11,139 nt of DNA from Candidatus Thorarchaeota archaeon (GTDB lineage Archaea; Asgardarchaeota; Thorarchaeia; Thorarchaeales; Thorarchaeaceae), in NCBI GenBank assembly GCA_020355105.1, contig CP070658.1, positions 1,371,423 through 1,382,561 of the forward strand, given 5' to 3'. The translations under genes were made by a program, and so were the position numbers. Numbering within the stretch: the first letter of the stretch is position 1; every line of letters begins with the position of its first letter. This document shows positions 7,735 through 11,139 of the stretch, piece by piece. The notes under the pieces were generated by a model. The model was not told the DNA's origin. It did no database searches and saw only the letters and a program-made list of their open reading frames with translations.

Positions 7735-9213
7735 ATGACTTCTGAAACAGGCCACAGATTGAGTCGTGTCATGGCCCTACTCCGCGAACACAGTCTCTTT
7801 CTGGCTGTAGCTGCCATTGCTGCTGTTGTCTGGATATGGGTATTCAACCGGGCAGCCACCGAGTTCCTTGCGAACCCAAACTGGCCCCGAGCAGTCTGGA
7901 ACGGAGAAGGTAGTATCAGCCTCTTCGGTTTCTCAGTCAGCTATCATCTGGAGGGTTGGGCTGATTACGACTACTTCTACGTTTCATGGTCGCAGCAGCT
8001 TCTCAGCGGCCACATGCTTTACACAGATGAATTCAATCTGCTAGTTCGCGGGAGTACCGATTACAATGTCATCTACTTCTTTCCGCCACTGTATGCCTAT
8101 CTGTGCGCACTTGGTGAGATAATACGACCAGACATCGGTATTGGTCTACTAGTATCTGTGTTTGGATTCCTCACATCCATTCCTGTATATGGCGTCGCGT
8201 CGTACCTTTCAATGAACCAGAGAGTCGGTGCAGTGTCGGCTGCTATGTATTTATTCAATCCAATAGTCCTTTACCACACAGCTTTCGAATGGCTGAACCC
8301 GGCACCATTCGTCTTCTTCGTCTTATTGTCATTCTATCTGTTGATAAAGAACATGAGGATTTCCGGTGCAATCGCTATGGTCATCGCCGCGTTCTTCAAA
8401 CAGACCGCCTTCTTCCTGGCACTGCCTCTAATTGCAGTGGTATTGAAGAAAACACCGCGGTCAGATGAAATGACTGACGAGACTACAGGGGAGAACGATG
8501 ATTCAAAGAGACCGCGAAGTGATAACTTTGACTTCAGAGGATTTGCCAAGATTGCAGGCATAGTGTTGGTGTTTGCAGGAGCACTCTCTCTTCCGTACTT
8601 GTTTGACCCCCTCAACTACATTTACTATGTCTTCCAGCGGGCTGGTGCCACGCTTCTTACAGACCTTAGCAATCCTCCAGCTATCAACTATCCAATAACG
8701 CCTGCCGTTGTGTTAATCATACTAGGGGCTCCAGAATGGCTGATCCAAGGGGTGAATCTCCTGACATACTACACAGTTCTTCTGATACTGGGCTTACTAC
8801 CACTCTTGGCATTGATGCTTCTGGAAGTGAAAGACGACCGCAATCTTGTGGGCTATTGGAGAAGAATGTTCTACCTGTCTCTACTTCTCATCTTTTGGGT
8901 CCACCTGTTCTCCCCACGTGGAATCTACAAATACTATCTCGTAGCATTGGTGCCCTTCTTCTCTATCATGTCAACATCCAGCATTTGCCGCAAGGAGGCC
9001 AATCCAGTAAACGTATCTGCCCCCATGATTGCTCTCCCCTTTATGATCAGTCTTCTTATTCTCGTTCCCATCCGCGAATTCTATCTACTATTCTTGTTCC
9101 TGATTGTCCTCGGATATACCTTGCATAGACCCTTCTCAGAGCTCTATGGTTCAGTCACATCCCCATTCAGGAGAATTGGCAGTCGGATTACGAGATCGGA
9201 AACGACTAACTGA
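7735..9213 (+). CDS. Polytopic membrane protein, GT-C-like glycosyltransferase candidate (second of pair)
   Basis: This 492-residue membrane protein is plainly a tandem paralogue of the preceding gene. Shared blocks in the same order are LFGFSVSYHLEGWADYDYFY (63-82), YTDEF (96-100), YFFPPLYA (114-121), AFFKQTAFF (219-227), SPRGIYKYY (393-401), VPFFSI (406-411) and SPFRRI (476-481). The first gene has FGF-V-Y-EG-DY, CDEF, FPPL, LFKQTAWF, PRGVYKYY, APFFSI and APFRGI at the matching places. A hydrophilic linker again interrupts the hydrophobic segments after the FKQTA block (about 240-268), but its sequence is unrelated to that of the first protein. The DEF acidic residues after the first span would be the metal or donor-phosphate site if this is a GT-C enzyme. 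The product is probably membrane-bound with the acidic loop outside. The gene starts 4 bases after its neighbour's stop. Its end overlaps the convergent - strand gene by 8 bases. The glycosyltransferase call is an inference from fold-like pattern, not from a diagnostic signature. Confidence 0.75.
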   Translation: MTSETGHRLSRVMALLREHSLFLAVAAIAAVVWIWVFNRAATEFLANPNWPRAVWNGEGSISLFGFSVSYHLEGWADYDYFYVSWSQQLLSGHMLYTDEFNLLVRGSTDYNVIYFFPPLYAYLCALGEIIRPDIGIGLLVSVFGFLTSIPVYGVASYLSMNQRVGAVSAAMYLFNPIVLYHTAFEWLNPAPFVFFVLLSFYLLIKNMRISGAIAMVIAAFFKQTAFFLALPLIAVVLKKTPRSDEMTDETTGENDDSKRPRSDNFDFRGFAKIAGIVLVFAGALSLPYLFDPLNYIYYVFQRAGATLLTDLSNPPAINYPITPAVVLIILGAPEWLIQGVNLLTYYTVLLILGLLPLLALMLLEVKDDRNLVGYWRRMFYLSLLLIFWVHLFSPRGIYKYYLVALVPFFSIMSTSSICRKEANPVNVSAPMIALPFMISLLILVPIREFYLLFLFLIVLGYTLHRPFSELYGSVTSPFRRIGSRITRSETTN

Positions 9214-10375
9214 GTAGCTCTTCCAACTCTCTTGTCTTCGTATCAAGTTTCTTCTCAAGGCTTTTCAGCCTTGCATTCAGCTTCTCTGTCTGTTCAGTGT
9301 AGGTCTCTTTGGGCATCGATCCTGAGGAATGCCTCTCTTCCACATGATCGCGGAGTTGTCTAACAGACTTGACCTCTTTCTCAAGTGCCTTTATGTCCGC
9401 TTCAATCTCAGCCGCCAGATTCTCTTCTTCTGTCTTGAACTGTCTTGCCGGAATCATGACCCCGAGCTGTTCTTGTGCCTTATCTGCGAAGTCTTGGAAC
9501 TGATCACGAAGCAGTTCAAGGTTCTTCTCCACTCCTGTTACCTGCTTGTCTAGCTTTCTGATATCCTTCTGAAGATCAAAGACGGCATTGACTAGTCTTC
9601 GAAGAGTCTTCTCTGTTTCAACTGAGATGGCGGCTGCTTCCTTGGCCTTGGCCTTAGGCTTCTTCTCTTCAGCTTCGACCACTTCACTAGGCTCCACGCG
9701 GGTTATCACCCCACTCAACCACTTGAAGGCATTGACTGCAAACTGCTTGTTCCCTGGGTGTTTCATTCCCCCTCCTCTTCTAAACACTTCATAGCTGCCA
9801 ACACAAATCAAACGTCCCTCTCCAGCTTCCGCGCAGGCCACAATCGGTTTCTTGGGAGGATCTCCCGTGTCCGCAGATATCGCGAGCGCGAAACCCTTTG
9901 TGGTCACGTTAAGCGTGCAACTTGAAGGGACTAATAGGTCATTAACGTCCTGAGTGGTAGGATGCTCAACAATGTCTGTGATGATTGGCATAGTGGGAAG
10001 ACCTGCGTTGTTGCGCTCATCTCTCAGTGCAGTATTCTCGAAGGTTATCCCAAACCCCTTCGAAACCTGGCTCATATTGTTCATGAGCCCCCGATCCCCT
10101 CCAGATAGCGAGAGGAGCATTATGCCCCCTCCGTTCGTCACGAAGCGTTTTAGAACATCAATCTCTGCAGGCCTGAGCTTGGAGCTATTGGGGCAACCGA
10201 AGACTATCACCGAAGCGTTCTCTAGGTTCTTGGCTAGTATCATGAACTCCGTGTACGGTTCAACGTCGAAGTCATTGTCTCTAAGGAGCTTCGCCAGTTC
10301 CGAATAGGTCGTGTCCAACCTGCCACGCTCGTTCTGGGTTTGGTCGAAGTATACTAGTTTCCTTCTTCTGCTCAA
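9206..10375 (-). CDS. GIFT (IFT52-like) domain protein with C-terminal coiled coil
   Basis: With the start chosen here the protein has 389 residues. Residues 5-222 resemble the GIFT domain of intraflagellar-transport protein IFT52 and bacterial gliding proteins, a Rossmann/GATase1-like fold. It begins KLVYFDQTQNERG and a short helix (YSELAKLLRDNDFDVEPY) follows. Then come SVIVFGCPNSSKL (55-67), FVTNGGGIMLLSLSGGDRG (78-96), a GFGITFENT block (107-115) and AEAGEGRLICVGSYEVF (182-198). No catalytic triad is evident, so the domain is probably for binding rather than catalysis. A Glu/Lys/Ala linker (about 231-249) leads to long charged coiled coils (about 252-303 and 314-388), suggesting oligomer or scaffold formation. 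There is no signal peptide or membrane span. A TTG at 10375 is preceded by AGGTGGT at the right distance. The frame is also open upstream to an ATG at 10444 and a GTG at 10471, which would add 23-32 poorly conserved-looking residues. Its partners and role in this organism are unknown. Confidence 0.75.
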   Translation of the reverse strand: MSRRRKLVYFDQTQNERGRLDTTYSELAKLLRDNDFDVEPYTEFMILAKNLENASVIVFGCPNSSKLRPAEIDVLKRFVTNGGGIMLLSLSGGDRGLMNNMSQVSKGFGITFENTALRDERNNAGLPTMPIITDIVEHPTTQDVNDLLVPSSCTLNVTTKGFALAISADTGDPPKKPIVACAEAGEGRLICVGSYEVFRRGGGMKHPGNKQFAVNAFKWLSGVITRVEPSEVVEAEEKKPKAKAKEAAAISVETEKTLRRLVNAVFDLQKDIRKLDKQVTGVEKNLELLRDQFQDFADKAQEQLGVMIPARQFKTEEENLAAEIEADIKALEKEVKSVRQLRDHVEERHSSGSMPKETYTEQTEKLNARLKSLEKKLDTKTRELEELLS

Positions 10376-10381
10376 AGATGG

Positions 10382-10388
10382 ACCACCT
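10382..10388 (-). promoter_or_regulatory. Ribosome binding site deciding the start of the GIFT-domain gene
   Basis: Read on the - strand, AGGTGGT lies 6 bases before the TTG at 10375. It is close to the archaeal consensus, and the GIFT domain begins just four residues into the resulting protein. The alternative ATG at 10444 has GAGG directly against it with no spacing, and the GTG at 10471 has no clear site. Confidence 0.5.
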
Positions 10389-10462
10389 ACTGTCCGGTCT
10401 GCATAGAGTGCATGAGATGTAACTAATGAGACTTGCGCAGGCATCCTCAGTGGCTGCAAATC

Positions 10463-10469
10463 TTTTATC
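10463..10469 (+). promoter_or_regulatory. Probable TATA box of the HIT gene
   Basis: TTTTATC, with GCAAAT just before it as a plausible TFB recognition element, is centred about 29 bases before the HIT ATG at 10495. No Shine-Dalgarno sequence lies between them, so the transcript is probably leaderless. Read on the opposite strand the same box is GATAAAA and could also serve the divergent GIFT-domain gene, giving it a leader of roughly 65 bases. Confidence 0.5.
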
Positions 10470-10494
10470 ACTCACTTCTGTTTCGACTCCTGAT

Positions 10495-10929
10495 ATGTCA
10501 GATGACTGTATTTTCTGCAAAATCGTCAAGGGCGAGATACCCTCCTCTGTCATCTTTGAAGACGAGATATCTGTGGCTTTCATGGACATCTTCCCCGTAA
10601 CGAAGGGTCATTGCCTCCTGATCCCGAAAGAGCACCATGTCAATCTCTTTGATATCGACCTTGAACTTCTTGCTCAGCTAAGTAAGCGTCTAGCCGAGCT
10701 CACTCGTAGAGTCAACAATGCACTTGGCCCTGAAGGCGTTCTCAACGCCGTGGCCAACGGTCCTGGAGCTGGCCAAGAGGTCTTCCATCTTCACTTCCAC
10801 GTGATACCACGAAACAGTGGTGACCCCTTCGGTTTCAAGTTTCCTCCGAACTACCGAGATGAAATGGCTCCTAGAGATGAACTAGACAATCTTGCCAGTC
10901 TGATATCTGAGGCCAGCCCTGCAATGTGA
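10495..10929 (+). CDS. HIT-family nucleotide hydrolase (histidine triad protein)
   Basis: HIT proteins are small dimeric enzymes that cleave nucleotide phosphoramidates or dinucleoside polyphosphates through a covalent nucleotidyl-histidine. The 144-residue product starts MSDDCIFCKIVKGEIPSS, which is the classic N-terminus. The zinc ligands expected in this subgroup are visible: C5 and C8 in CIFC, H47 in KEHH and H98 in the triad. The triad HLHFHV (98-103) gives H98, H100 and H102, and H100 should be the nucleophile. The NGPGAGQEV block (88-96) forms the phosphate loop. The frame extends upstream to base 426 of the last 10 kb (10426), but the canonical start and the TATA box at 10463-10469 identify the ATG at 10495. 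The length is normal for bacterial and archaeal HIT hydrolases. The gene is divergent from the GIFT-domain gene. Its true substrate cannot be read from the sequence. Confidence 0.92.
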   Translation: MSDDCIFCKIVKGEIPSSVIFEDEISVAFMDIFPVTKGHCLLIPKEHHVNLFDIDLELLAQLSKRLAELTRRVNNALGPEGVLNAVANGPGAGQEVFHLHFHVIPRNSGDPFGFKFPPNYRDEMAPRDELDNLASLISEASPAM

Positions 10930-10943
10930 AAGAAAGTAGGTGC

Positions 10944-11139
10944 CTAGAGGTCCATGAGTCCGAGGCCTGTTGCCTCATCTTTCGCACGGAATATCTCTTC
11001 CTCCATTTCCAGGATTATGAGTTCAGCAACCACAGAGAACTCGCAGCCGGGTGCTAGATGGCCTCCGTATCATACCCCATCTTCATCTGCCCCAATCAGG
11101 TGAGCGGGCACGCCAAGGTCGCCGTCTCTGGTACGTGCG
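10944..11139 (-). pseudogene. C-terminal end of an unidentified gene with one in-frame TGA
   Basis: On the - strand a frame enters from the right window edge, reads 22 codons ending GADEDGV, meets TGA (11070-11072), then continues for 41 codons starting YGGHLAPGCEF to a TAG at 10944-10946. Both parts read like one ordinary soluble protein, ending in a charged helix (ILEMEEEIFRAKDEATG) and GLGLMDL. The other two - strand frames carry stops close by, so a simple frameshift does not explain the interruption. A real break, a sequence error or recoding of UGA (selenocysteine is known in some Asgard archaea) are all possible. I do not recognise the family. The end converges on the HIT gene with 14 bases between stops. 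On the - strand a CTTTCTTT stretch follows the TAG and may aid termination. Confidence 0.4.

Noticed and set aside
10426..10494. In-frame upstream extension of the HIT protein beginning at 10426.
   Set aside because: The HIT family starts at MSDDCIFC, the extension covers the likely promoter, and it would overlap the divergent gene's upstream region. The ATG at 10495 fits better.
1..11139. A defence or mobile-element system around HerA/NurA (HerA-like ATPases also occur in bacterial anti-phage systems).
   Set aside because: The ATPase is flanked by NurA, Mre11 and Rad50 in the standard archaeal order. There are no Sir2, DUF4297, integrase or transposase genes, and no terminal repeats.

Overview
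The window looks like chromosome of an archaeon. It carries the archaeal DNA-end-processing cluster nurA-herA-mre11-rad50. It also has archaeal-style promoters (a TATA box about 30 bases before an ATG with no ribosome binding site) next to genes with clear anti-Shine-Dalgarno matches and TTG/GTG starts. The roughly balanced base composition, together with a GIFT (IFT52-like) domain protein, suggests an Asgard archaeon, perhaps of the Thorarchaeota type. That lineage assignment is inference: the window has no rRNA or other decisive marker.

Layout. Bases 1-6017 (+ strand) hold four closely packed genes. They are the 3' part of nurA (its start lies left of the window), herA, mre11 (TTG start) and rad50 (GTG start, overlapping the mre11 stop by the motif GTGA). 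Together they encode the end-resection machinery: HerA hexameric translocase with NurA nuclease, and the Mre11 nuclease with the Rad50 ATPase and zinc hook. The gaps are 16, 10 and -4 bases, so the four are very likely one operon.

Bases 6018-6104 are a short spacer with a probable promoter. It drives two tandem, clearly paralogous polytopic membrane proteins (6105-7730 and 7735-9213) of the kind seen in GT-C-fold lipid-linked-sugar glycosyltransferases. The second gene's ribosome binding site lies inside the end of the first, so they are co-transcribed. No function in DNA repair is implied; they appear to be a separate unit.

On the - strand, 9206-10375 encodes a protein with an N-terminal GIFT/IFT52-like domain, a Lys/Ala linker and a long C-terminal coiled coil. 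It converges on the membrane-protein operon with an 8-base overlap of the coding ends. It is divergent from a + strand HIT-family nucleotide hydrolase (10495-10929). The approximately 119 bases between those two hold an A/T-rich box that can serve as the HIT promoter.

The last 200 bases contain the C-terminal end of a - strand reading frame that enters from the right edge. It is interrupted by a single in-frame TGA, which could be a pseudogene, a sequence error or a recoded codon. I saw no tRNA, rRNA, CRISPR array, insertion sequence or attachment site. The most noteworthy points are the GIFT/coiled-coil protein, the unusual Rad50 signature motif, the tandem GT-C-like pair and the interrupted terminal frame.
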